From assembly GCA_015499985.1 (NCBI GenBank), contig JAAAUF010000123.1:17842-60845 (forward strand): a stretch of 43,004 nucleotides of DNA, in the 5' to 3' direction. The stretch comes from Haplosporangium gracile. Taxonomy: Eukaryota > Mortierellomycota > Mortierellomycetes > Mortierellales > Mortierellaceae. Each line of letters opens with the position of its first letter. Within the stretch, counting starts at the first letter, position 1. This document shows positions 10,564-19,900 of the stretch, piece after piece. The position numbers were made by a program, and so were the translations under genes. Under the pieces are notes generated by a model. That model ran no database searches, was not told the origin of the DNA, and saw nothing but the letters and a program-made list of their open reading frames with translations.

Positions 10564-13312
10564 TTAATTGGCTGAGCTGACAAGAATCTCTTTTTCTGCA
10601 GGATGAAAGTTTCCGCCCTCTGTCCGTTTGCCCTGTTGCTGTTGTTGTTGTTGTTGTGAACCTGGACTACTGCCAAATGCGGGCACGATGGGCTTTCGTC
10701 CCGAGGTTCGCTGGTTGTTGTTGTTACCAATACTATTAGTTGGCGCTACAGGTGGCGCTTGCGGTTGTGCATGAGATGCAGATAGTCGTGTCCACCGTCT
10801 AGAATGCTGTTGAACGGCGTTGTCTACGAATGTGTTTGGTTGTGGTGTATGGCGTGTATTTTGAGGCTTTCGGGTATCGAGTGCATTCGCTGTAGCCTGA
10901 TGGTATGGCTGTTGTTGCTGTTGCTGCTGCTGCTGCTGCTGTTGCTGAGGAGGTCTCGGTCGATACTGCTGTTGACCAGGACCAGGTCTTCCAAAACGAG
11001 ATTGTCGCAATGAGAAAAACATCCATGGCATCGACGGCTTGGCTCCCTGCGCTGTAATATTCAGCTGGCGAAGATCAACCGCCCACGATACGACAATCGC
11101 CGACGTGGCTCGATTAGGCTGGACAATCTGAGCAGCACTGGGCAATATCTTGGTCAAGGTACAAATAATATCCTGCTGATATTCCAGATCGACAAATCGC
11201 CCTTGCTGAGAGGTGGGATTGCCACTCTCCGAAGAGGAGATGGAGAGGCTTTGCAACGCATCAATGATGACGCTCGGACTTTGTGGGGTATCTGTTTTCG
11301 GGGTACGGGCCTTCACAGCACGGACACGAGTCCATATGTATGGCGGCTTAGTATTGTAGAGTCCGTAAAGTTCCTTGGCAATCTTGACATCCTGAGGCTT
11401 GTCTGATTTCGCGAGAACGTCAATGATCCCGTGCACAGTGTCCTCGATGGTCATCATCTCCTCGTGAGTCAAATACCTGGACTCATTTGGGACGATTGCA
11501 GATTGCACCAGAGCCATGGATTCCGGCAAGTAGGCGGCCGCTCTGCCTATCGGTAGCAGCTACAAAGGACGTGAAATACAACGTTAGGGCATGAATAGGA
11601 CAATGATTTTTTCATTGAGGTAGGTACCCTTAGCAATAGACACGCATATAACTTACAATCATGGCGCACACAAGTGGGTGTAAATATGTCTTGTTGCTGG
11701 TCACCACTCTGAGCAACTTCTTGGTAGTGCTAGGTGACAGAGTCTGGTGCGGCTTTTTCTGTGCGATTGTATCGACATAGGCGACGATCGCTCTGCGAGA
11801 AGGAGCTGTCTGGAACTTGTAGATAAAAGAAACGTCTGGGCACACTCCAGAGCAGTACATCTCCAGGTTCCATAACACACCCTCCAGGTAATCCTTCACA
11901 GAGTACTTTTTTTCCTGATCCGGGCTGTCATCGATATCGCTGTTGGAGCCCGTCGCATTGACATCTCTTCCGGCGTCCTCATCGTTGTCGGTAGAGCTGT
12001 CGTCTCCGCCCACCGACTCCATATCGCTCGTGTTCCCATACTCGTCCTGCTCCGATGATTCGATGGCAGGTTCGACAATTGGTGATTGTTGTTGCTGTGG
12101 TTGGGTTTGTTGCGGCGCCAAGTTGTCCGGAATTTTGAGTTTGTTGTTATCCTTGTAAGAGTTGAGGATCAATTGTTTTAAGAAGAAGAGATCAAAGGTC
12201 TTAAGGTTGGCGTCAATAAGATATCTTGCAGATCCCCTTGTCTGGATCGCAGAGTCGACAAGTCGAGTGTACAAATAGGCCAACCAGAGTTTCTCCAGAC
12301 CAACAAACAGCCCTCGCAGATAGTCGTTTCCTCGGAAGAGACAAAGGGCGCAAAAGTCGAGACGGGTCCTGTTGGCTTCTCCGGGGAAGATCCCTTCGAG
12401 CGAACGCATGAACTTGTCGATCGATATGACGACGATTGGGTTATTGGGTGAGTCCTTACGAACGACAAAGATGTTGGGCATCCCGAGAGTGATGGCTTGA
12501 ATGATGGCGTCCGAGTCCATACTGAGAATAGCGCAGGGTCTTTCGCGGATGTTACTCGCTTGCTGAAGGACGTTCTCGATGATTTTGCTCTAGATTTCCG
12601 AGCCAAAGTCACGGGAGATATTAGCGAAAAAAAAGAGTCATTGACGGATTGGTCAGATAACCTCATCACCGAGAAATACAAAGCCGTTGAAAGAAAAAGA
12701 GAACTCCATTACCTCGCCTTCTCCGGGATTGTTGGAGTGGTCGATAACAAATTTGAGATCGGGTGAAATCCCTTGTGAGCGACGGTGTTGCAGGTAACGG
12801 ACGGTATAGTAGCTTAGGTATTGTTCCAGTCGCAACATAAACGGACATCCTGGGGTCACTTGAAGCGTGCTCATATGATCTGGTTTTCCGCTCCCTGACT
12901 ATCAATTGAAAACAGGGCAACGACCCAAGGTGTGAATTTGTGTTTGAAAAGACACGCATACAAAAAGGTTTGAATAATAATTACATTGCTGTACAGTACG
13001 CAGCAATAAGATTACCTTTGAAGCGCGACGAGCCTTTTGTGTAAGGAGTTTCGCAAGAGGAGCTGGTCCGTCGACGGAGAGATAGCAGATTCGGTCGGGG
13101 ATGAATTGAGAGAGAGTCCTGTCGAGGATAGTATACAGCTTCTTGACAAATTGGCTCTCGTTCTTCGCAGCCCTCATTGCCGGATGGAGAATACAGTTGA
13201 CGTCGATGAAGACCGAGTCGAAATGGGCTCCTTCGTGCTTGGCCACAACTCGCACGGCATGGGGAAACTTTCCCCGGAACCAGTCGATGAACTTGACTTC
13301 CTTCAAACCCAT
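10564..13312 (-). CDS. Short XRN-type 5'-3' exoribonuclease (XRN N-terminal domain) with polyQ tail
   Basis: Four exons, 13312-13016, 12898-12713, 12589-11657 and 11559-10564, all in phase 0, give 803 residues. The N-terminal half is the XRN nuclease fold. It keeps the acidic metal ligands in family context: FIDVNCILH, SVDGPAP, NNPGEGE, SMDSD and RGNDYL. It also keeps the 5'-phosphate pocket Lys/Gln/Arg-Arg in AKLLTQKARR. The protein would degrade 5'-monophosphorylated RNA. An acidic Ser/Asp-rich stretch interrupts residues about 300-355. The block LLPIGRAAAYLPES resembles the end of the conserved XRN core. The C terminus is low complexity with two glutamine runs. Xrn1 has about 1500 residues and Rat1 about 1000, so this is a short form without the large C-terminal accessory domains. 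It faces the methyltransferase gene across a shared 763-bp upstream region. Confidence 0.88.
10630..10960 (-). repeat. CAG/CAA repeats encoding two glutamine runs in the XRN-like gene
   Basis: Plus-strand GCTGTT/CTGCTG triplets at about 10632-10657 and 10910-10948 encode runs of 8 and about 14 glutamines in the C-terminal tail, separated by Pro/Thr/Asn-rich sequence. They are in frame and likely to vary in length between isolates. Confidence 0.85.
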
Positions 13313-14075
13313 CTCGTGTGCGTGTGTGTGGAGTTAGTGGACGACAAGGGCGGAAGAAAAGAGGATGAATAAGGATGTGTGGTGAATGGAAGTCAAAGGA
13401 GCAAGTGCATGCGAGCCGCAGTACGGTGGAAAAGTGAAGTTTACAACAGTCACGAGGGTGACGGCGCTTGTTGGTCGCGTAGGACAAATACAAGTATGAC
13501 ACGACTTAATATCACAAAAGGCGCGAATCCGCAAGGGCAAGACCCCAATTGCTTTCTCCATAGAAAAAAAAAAAGAATATCTCCGGCTCTATATCTATTC
13601 TTGTCATTGCTTATTGTTCGTTTATCTAAGCCTTTCTTGTTGATGTGGTTAGTATGTTACCCCGTACGATCATCCCCTCCCCTTTGACACTGCTTCAAGG
13701 CCATTTCACAATATGCTCAATGGTGTGCGATGCCTCCTAAGCTGTGCAGAACTTCTTGTTCATCCCTCCTGTGGAAGCAACTTGCACTTGGTCTTGTTTT
13801 GATAATCTTGTTCGTAGCATTGCATGGGAGCAGACCTTATTCTGGCCTGCCCCAAGCCGAAGTCTGCTTTGCGCCTTGCTTTTTCAATGGGGTTTCCCTT
13901 TCTTTGTCTGTTGAGACGCCCATCCTCACGCCCTCCATTTATTTTTCCTTTCCCCCCCCTTTTCCCCCTCCCCCCCCCCCCCTTATTCTTAACCTTCCTC
14001 CCTTTCTTCGATTACCACTGCACTAGAGTGAACGCAGCCTCACAAACAACTCACAACGACAATCGGACGATCAGG
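13313..14075. promoter_or_regulatory. Divergent promoter region between the XRN-like and methyltransferase genes
   Basis: Both genes point away from this 763-bp gap. The right part (about 13927-14010) is strongly pyrimidine-rich on the plus strand, with an uninterrupted run of 13 C at 13970-13982, directly ahead of the methyltransferase ATG. The left part has a TG/GT-rich stretch close to the XRN-like start. No clear TATA box stands out. Confidence 0.5.
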
Positions 14076-15074
14076 ATGCCTTCCCCTCTCAACCAAGCTC
14101 ACCCTTACGACAACTCTGTCACGTTCTTGACCGATAAGGATGTCTTTATTAATGCGACCAACATCGTCTCCCCCTCACTGCCTGCTGCCGTTTGTTACGG
14201 ACGAGTCGACGATCCAGAGTCATACGTGTCCAAGGCCTGGTGGAAGGGCGTTTTTGGCGACAATCTGTATCTTCAGACGGACGGCGATGTTGTGGAGGAT
14301 CCGGAGATTACTCTTGAGGAGATCCGACTTTTGGAGACCCACGAGCCCATTCGGTCCATCTTTCAGTCCGCTCCTCCTTCCAATAGTACTGAGAGAAATC
14401 GTATCCTTGATCTGTGCTGTGGTCAAGGCCGGCATATTCTCCAATTGGCAGAGCTATACCCTCATCTAGAACTCAACGGCCACGATCAGTCCCAGTTCTT
14501 GATTGAGCTTGCCCAGTCAAGAGCTGCAGCTGCTAACGTGTCCGATCGCACATCGTTCACGATCGGAGACTGCCGCGCGATTCCTCACGACGACAATTCG
14601 TTTTCGCTTGTGATGGTGATGGGTAATTCGTTTGGTTACTTTGCGACCGACAATGCCAACTTGGATCTTCTCAAGGAGATCCGTCGGATTCTGAAGCCTG
14701 GTGGGTTCGCGGTGATGGATATTCCCGATGGTGCGTACCTGCGCAAGAGCTTTTCGGCCCGCGGCTGGGAATGGATTGACGATACCATGATTGTCTGTCG
14801 GGAGCGTGAGCTGAGCAAGGACAAGAAGCGCCTTATTAGTCGTGAGGTTGTGATGTTGACTGGCAAGGGTGTGATCCGCGACCAGTTTTATGCAGAGTGC
14901 CTTTACGATCTGGCGGAGGTCCATCAGCTTGTGCGCGAGTCGGGGCTGGTCCCTGAGCAGAGGGAAGGAAACGTTGGAGAGAACACGATTGGACGCGACA
15001 TGAGCAAGCGAGGCGAGGATCTGGGTATGATGGAAAACCGCCACCTTGTCCTCGTCTCCAAGCCTATGCTCTAG
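14076..15074 (+). CDS. Class I SAM-dependent methyltransferase
   Basis: Intronless, 332 residues from the ATG at 14076. The open frame continues upstream to 13824, but that part translates a C/T-rich tract into Pro/Phe/Leu and looks like leader. Motif I, ILDLCCGQGRH (residues about 110-120), is the SAM-binding glycine loop. It is followed by the acidic end of strand 2 (NGHDQSQ), a motif II-like FTIGDCRAIP, VMVMGNSFGYF, and LKPGGFAVMDIPDG, the typical post-motif segment. These support a Rossmann-fold methyltransferase of the Methyltransferase_25/11 type; the substrate cannot be told. The lack of introns among intron-rich neighbours, and the compact bacterial-looking domain, raise the possibility of ancient transfer from bacteria, but this is only inference. 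Confidence 0.85.
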   Translation: MPSPLNQAHPYDNSVTFLTDKDVFINATNIVSPSLPAAVCYGRVDDPESYVSKAWWKGVFGDNLYLQTDGDVVEDPEITLEEIRLLETHEPIRSIFQSAPPSNSTERNRILDLCCGQGRHILQLAELYPHLELNGHDQSQFLIELAQSRAAAANVSDRTSFTIGDCRAIPHDDNSFSLVMVMGNSFGYFATDNANLDLLKEIRRILKPGGFAVMDIPDGAYLRKSFSARGWEWIDDTMIVCRERELSKDKKRLISREVVMLTGKGVIRDQFYAECLYDLAEVHQLVRESGLVPEQREGNVGENTIGRDMSKRGEDLGMMENRHLVLVSKPML

Positions 15075-15437
15075 TTTTGAGAATTTTTGATTCTTGGTCA
15101 ATAGTCGTTTTTCCTTTCCAAGGCGGTCATGTGCTACACTCATATCCAATTAAAGATTAGTACCCATTTAAATGAACAAGAGTGAAACCCAGCTACTTCC
15201 TTTTCTTGGCTGTTGCTGAGTGGCACTTGGCCCTCTTCTTGACCCGTCGTCCTCTCCTTCTCTTTTCATCTCTTGTCCCTGCACACATCAGCTTTACGTC
15301 CAACACCCCTGTCCTACTCCACTCTCGCTCACACCCATTTATATATACACACCCACACCCTCACCCACACGCACTCTCTCTCTCACTCACACTTAAACAC
15401 AAGACCCCTTTCCACACATATACACACACATAGAGCA
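15075..15437. promoter_or_regulatory. Methyltransferase 3' flank and GOS1 leader with CA/CT repeats
   Basis: The first part is the 3' flank of the methyltransferase. From about 15240 the plus strand becomes C/T-rich and then CA/CT-repetitive (about 15345-15433) right up to the GOS1 ATG. No other gene is seen. Confidence 0.5.
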
Positions 15438-16544
15438 ATGTTAAAGACAACAACACCCTCAAGGACGCCCATCTACAGTAGTGCCCCTCTGAGCAAATCT
15501 CATTCATCTTCTCCAAATCTGGACAATGCCTCCCAGGCCATCGCTGCCGCTACAGGAGTAGCATCTTGGGACACGCTACGCAAGGAGGTCCGCCAAATCG
15601 AGACGGAAATCGAATCTAAGCTAACTGCACTCTCCAAGCTAGCTGTTCGGAACGGTTCAGCATCAGCACCGCCACCACAAGCAGCTGCGGGTGCCCCTGG
15701 CGCCGGTGCTGCTGCTGCCAACGGAGAAGAACTGGAGGCCAACATCGAGGAGCTCCTGAAAAAGGCAAGACCAACGGCTACAGCCCACAGTCGGCAGTTT
15801 TTCCCTGTGCAACACCCCTATCGTAATAATATCCCCAGTAATGGTCTAACGTCTGTTTCTGGACATTGCCCTTTTTATTATCTTGCAGCTGAGCCGGACA
15901 GTTGATGCCATGTCGGGACACCTCGACAATCAGGCTCAAACAAGCGGCCAGGCACCCTTGTCAATGACCCATCTTCTGCAAAAGCATCGCGACATTTTAC
16001 ATGACTACACCAAAGAATACAGGAAGACCCGTCAGAATGTGCGGGCAGCGAGAGATCATGCTCAGCTGCTGACCTCTGTCCGCGACGATATCAGCTCATT
16101 CAAGAACGGTGGCATGTCGGCCTCTGACTACCTCCTGAACGAACGCTCTCGGATCGATGGAAGCCACAGCCTTGCAGACAGTGCGCTTGAGTAAGTTTTA
16201 CAATTCTGTGCTGGTAGTACATATACTTTTATCTTTACGGATTGCCATTATACTCTTTAGCTGTATGATACTAGGAGATAGACATGTCCATGATGTTAAC
16301 CGTTTCTTTGATTATGTGCATTGTAATGCAAAAAAATAGACAAGCATATGCGACTAGGGACGACCTTGACAGCCAGCGATCAACACTGCTTAGCGTTAAT
16401 CAGCGGATCAACAACGTGGCGACACAGCTGCCTAGTGTCGGACAATTGATTGGCAAGATTCAGTCGCGGAAAAACAGGGATAATGTCATCCTGTCCTGCG
16501 TGATCGGCTCCTGTGTCGTCGGAGTCCTCTACTTTGTCATGTAG
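15438..16544 (+). CDS. GOS1: Golgi Qb-SNARE GOS1 (GOS-28 / GOSR1 family)
   Basis: Three exons, 15438-15764, 15889-16190 and 16340-16544, give 277 residues. Intron 1 is GC-AG (AAG/GCAAGA ... TTGCAG) and intron 2 is GT-AG. The N-terminal half opens WDTLRKEVRQIETEIESKL, typical of the GOS-28 N-terminal helix, followed by an Ala/Pro/Gly-rich linker. Next come helical segments (LLQKHRDILHDYTKEYRKT) and the SNARE motif (about residues 213-255, SQRSTLLSVNQRINNVATQL, then PSVGQLIGKIQSRKNRDN). A single C-terminal membrane span ends the protein (ILSCVIGSCVVGVLYFVM). Known role: a Qb-SNARE of intra-Golgi and retrograde transport, working with Sed5, Ykt6 and Sft1. It is somewhat longer than the yeast protein because of the N-terminal and linker low complexity. 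It lies 404 bp ahead of TRS120, another Golgi traffic gene, on the same strand. Confidence 0.93.
15765..15888 (+). other. GC-AG intron of GOS1
   Basis: The exon ends AAAAAG and the intron starts GCAAGA; it ends with TCTTGCAG. No GT donor close by would keep the frame between LEANIEELLKK and LSRTVDAMSGHL. The intron is 124 bp and in phase 0. GC donors are a small minority of fungal introns. Confidence 0.85.
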
Positions 16545-16948
16545 CTGCTAATATTCTTTCTTTTTTTGCTCTCCACAACCATCGCACCATATATTCGTAT
16601 CTTTCTCTCTCCCTCTCACCATACCTCATGTCAAAAAGCAGCACTAAGCAAAGTAATAAAAGAAACAACTTGGCAGCCATTATTCAACTTTCTCGAATCG
16701 ACTCTTCTCTCCATGGGTTTTTAAACTATTTGGCTTAATTTTGCAGTCACGACCCAAGGGCGTGAGGTACACTTGTTTTTTGAGCAAGTGTACCTCTTTT
16801 CACTTTTTCATCATCATCCTTGCCCTCGTGGACACAACTCCTCGTACCATCTCACAATTTCTCATCTTCCACATCCTTCAACAACCAGGACAATTTCAGG
16901 ACAGGATCACCATTATCACTCTTTGGCTCAGCTGTCTCAAGGAGCAAT
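16545..16948. other. Intergenic region between GOS1 and TRS120
   Basis: It contains an AATAAA at 16655-16660 (GOS1 poly(A) signal, about 110 bp past the stop), a perfect inverted repeat at 16764-16796, and C/T/A-rich sequence leading to the TRS120 ATG at 16949. The hairpin lies about 150 bp upstream of that ATG and may fall in the TRS120 promoter or leader. Confidence 0.55.
16764..16796. promoter_or_regulatory. Perfect 12-bp inverted repeat (hairpin) upstream of TRS120
   Basis: The left arm GAGGTACACTTG (16764-16775) is the exact reverse complement of the right arm CAAGTGTACCTC (16785-16796), separated by nine bases that begin with six T. A short T run follows. It could fold in RNA or act as a dyad binding site in DNA. 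Confidence 0.75.
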
Positions 16949-19900
16949 ATGGATGCTGTCAACTTCATCGCCGCTGCACGCATTCGCGTCCTCCTCGTTC
17001 CTGTAGGGCCTATCAAGAAGGCCACTTTCGAGCGACATGTTAAGATGCTTCGGCAGCACAACTCTGTCAAACTCGAGGAAGTCTGGATGGGTCCACGCAC
17101 GGAAAACTGTAAGTGCTCGACTTCGCTATCTATCGAAGAGAAAAGGCGGCGCTCAGTCCTTTATCGATAAGACCTGCACCTACTTTCGAACTGTCGAGGA
17201 ATGGGCGGGCATGCTGCCTGTTACTTTTAACCGTTGAGAGCATTGTGAGCGAAATTGAGAATATACCCTGGCGTTTATTTCCCCACCAACACGACTTACC
17301 AACAATTACCAATTGCACTCCTTTCATAGCCTTCTTCAGCCAGAACGTGCCCCATGAAGGCCAGCTGTACTTTCAGTTTGTGACCTCTTACAATGGCGAG
17401 CACCAGTACCTCGAGGAGTTTCAAATGCACCGACGTGTCTTTGGAGTAAGTCTTGCGCTTCGTATTTTGTCAACTCCGGGTTCATTCGCGTAAGGCAAAG
17501 TAGACTATGAATCATGCTAACACGTTGTTTTCCAATGTGTAGGTAATAGGCATTATGGACTGCCAGGAGTGGCCCGATGGCAACATGACAGCAGGATACC
17601 AACACTTCCAGCTGCTTCTCAACAAGGTATGATATACCTGCTGGTTTGCGTCTCTAACTATGATACTCTTAATGCATTGTCATATGACTCAACTCCTTCA
17701 ATTTTTTATTCAACTGTAGTATCCATCAGCAGTTGCAAACCAGTGCTTTGCCTTTGACCCATCAGAACAGCATCCGGACGACCTTCGAGGAGGTGGAGTG
17801 ATTATGATTCCCAACGTCGGTAATACTTCATCTTACCTACGTGTTTTGATCTGCGACCTTACCAGGACCATCTTGACCGAGTTTGAGAACATTGTAAGTT
17901 ACTGCAAGCAACAAACGACGAGTGCAGACATCTGGGAAAACCTCTGTCATTCCATGCATCCTAGGAACAAGAAGTCTCACGCACCATTACTCTTTGATAT
18001 GTAGGCAGCAGCTATTGGGAAGAGACAGGATATTGAGTCGCCTAGTCCGGCCATCTCTGTGTACACGCGCAATGGACCCAACTCAGGACCTATGCCATCA
18101 GCCACCAGTGTTTCATCAATGCCAGACATGTCAGTTAACGGCATCAAACCGCTTACTGCGCCGCCTTCTGCGATGACGACTTCAGGAACCTCAACACATC
18201 AGCGCTCCATGTCCTCCGCAGGATTTGCAACCGTAAACTCGACCAACCAGTACCTCCAAACAGCAGTCGTCACGGACCAGAGACTGAGGAAGAGGACTGC
18301 TGCCAGAGCGCAAAAACTTTACGGAGACTTGTACCTGATGGCAGGACGTCTCTCCGACGCAGTTACAAGGTAACATACCAAAGATTCGCTACTTTGCTAG
18401 ATATGTTGTTATCATACGGTGAATACTGAGAACATGCGATCTTATTAACTTTTCCTGTATTCGTAATTTTGTATATTAGTTATCAGTCTGTAATTGAGGT
18501 CACAAAGTCCAATTTAGATTTCCTCTGGAACGCGAGTGCGATGGAGGGCCTGTACTGTGCAGTTGTTCTCCTTGCGTTTATTCAAGCCGACATCTCAGTG
18601 AGTGCAGTATCATGTACTATTTAACTCCGCAAGTTGATACTGTGGTGACAAATTGGTGGCGCTGGACTAAGCACGCCGATTTCTTTTTTCTTTCAACTGT
18701 CTCTCTTCTAGCAACTTAGCCAGCAGCAAATTCAACAAGTCGTGTCGTCACCCACTTCACCTACTACTAGTGAGACTACCAAGACACAGACTGCTCCAGC
18801 CATCAAACCACTAATCATCGACATCCCTGAAAAGTATGAGACCATCCTCTCACTTTATAACAAGGTGCCCAACAACGCTGCGCCTGCCATCCTTTACGTG
18901 GAGGCCTGTATGAGGGTGACAAAGTTCATTGCAACGTGCTTTGCATGCGGCAACGGTATCCTGGACGATCGAGCACTGGCAGCGGTTGTGAGCGGCAATA
19001 TCCTTATGCACACCGAGGCTTCAGCTGCCGAAGGACAACAACCCATGACACAGTCGCCCTCTGCAACTCAGTCCCAAACATCCTCCGGCGCTGCTGGCTT
19101 GTTGCGCCGAGCATCGACGTTGAGGTCGCGTAGCGGAAGCATCATAACCCATAATCTTGGCGTCACCAGAACAGACATTATGAACTGGGTCACCAAGGCT
19201 TGGACCGGCCGACTGGACGAACTCTGGGTTCTCGATCAAGTAAGACGAAGTGGTTCCTGAATGACATTTCTACCTATGATGTTAAATTTCAATCCAAGGC
19301 GCTAACCGTTTTCATTCTTTTAGATCCATTTCACAACATCGATCGCTTCTATTCTGGGAGCAGTTCAGTTTCGTCGAAAGCAATCCCTTTATCTCCGGTA
19401 TGCTGTTCGGATGATTGCCCCTCTATTGCATCAAACCCGTTTGGCTCAGGCAGCTGCACAATCGAACGGTGCACCTCCCCGGAAGGCCGTCAACTCGGAC
19501 CACGGAGTATTGGAATGTTTGACACAGATCTGTAATGTCTTTGGCGTGGGCGACTCTTTCACTTCTAACACAAACCTCTACATGGATCACGGATGGCCTG
19601 AGCTCCAGATCGATATCTTGTATGAGTGCATTCGCACTGCTGAAGCTGTTCCAGGTACATTTGCTTTTATTATGTCTCTGTGTTAAAGCCTTTTTTTTCA
19701 AGTAGCTTGAATGTGCACTAACAGGCATTTTCCTATCTGTGTAGATTACAAGTTGATGATGTACTTTTCAACTACCCTTTTGCGACAGCTTTACGCGTAC
19801 TTGACGAGGGAGGAACAGGCGGGTCTTTATGCGTCATTGCCTCGCATCCTTGCTGCGGCTAAAAAGGTCAACTCAGCTGACCTCACTGATATCCACTACT

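Noticed and set aside
13824..14075. An 84-residue N-terminal extension of the methyltransferase
   Set aside because: It is in frame, but it translates a C/T-rich tract into Pro/Phe/Leu runs; the Met at 14076 starts the normal domain.
17820..17870. An intron in TRS120 starting at GTAATA after PNV and ending at CCTTACCAG
   Set aside because: Splicing there brings in a stop codon at once, while reading through gives GNTSSYLRVLICDLTRTILT, which fits the Trs120 family.
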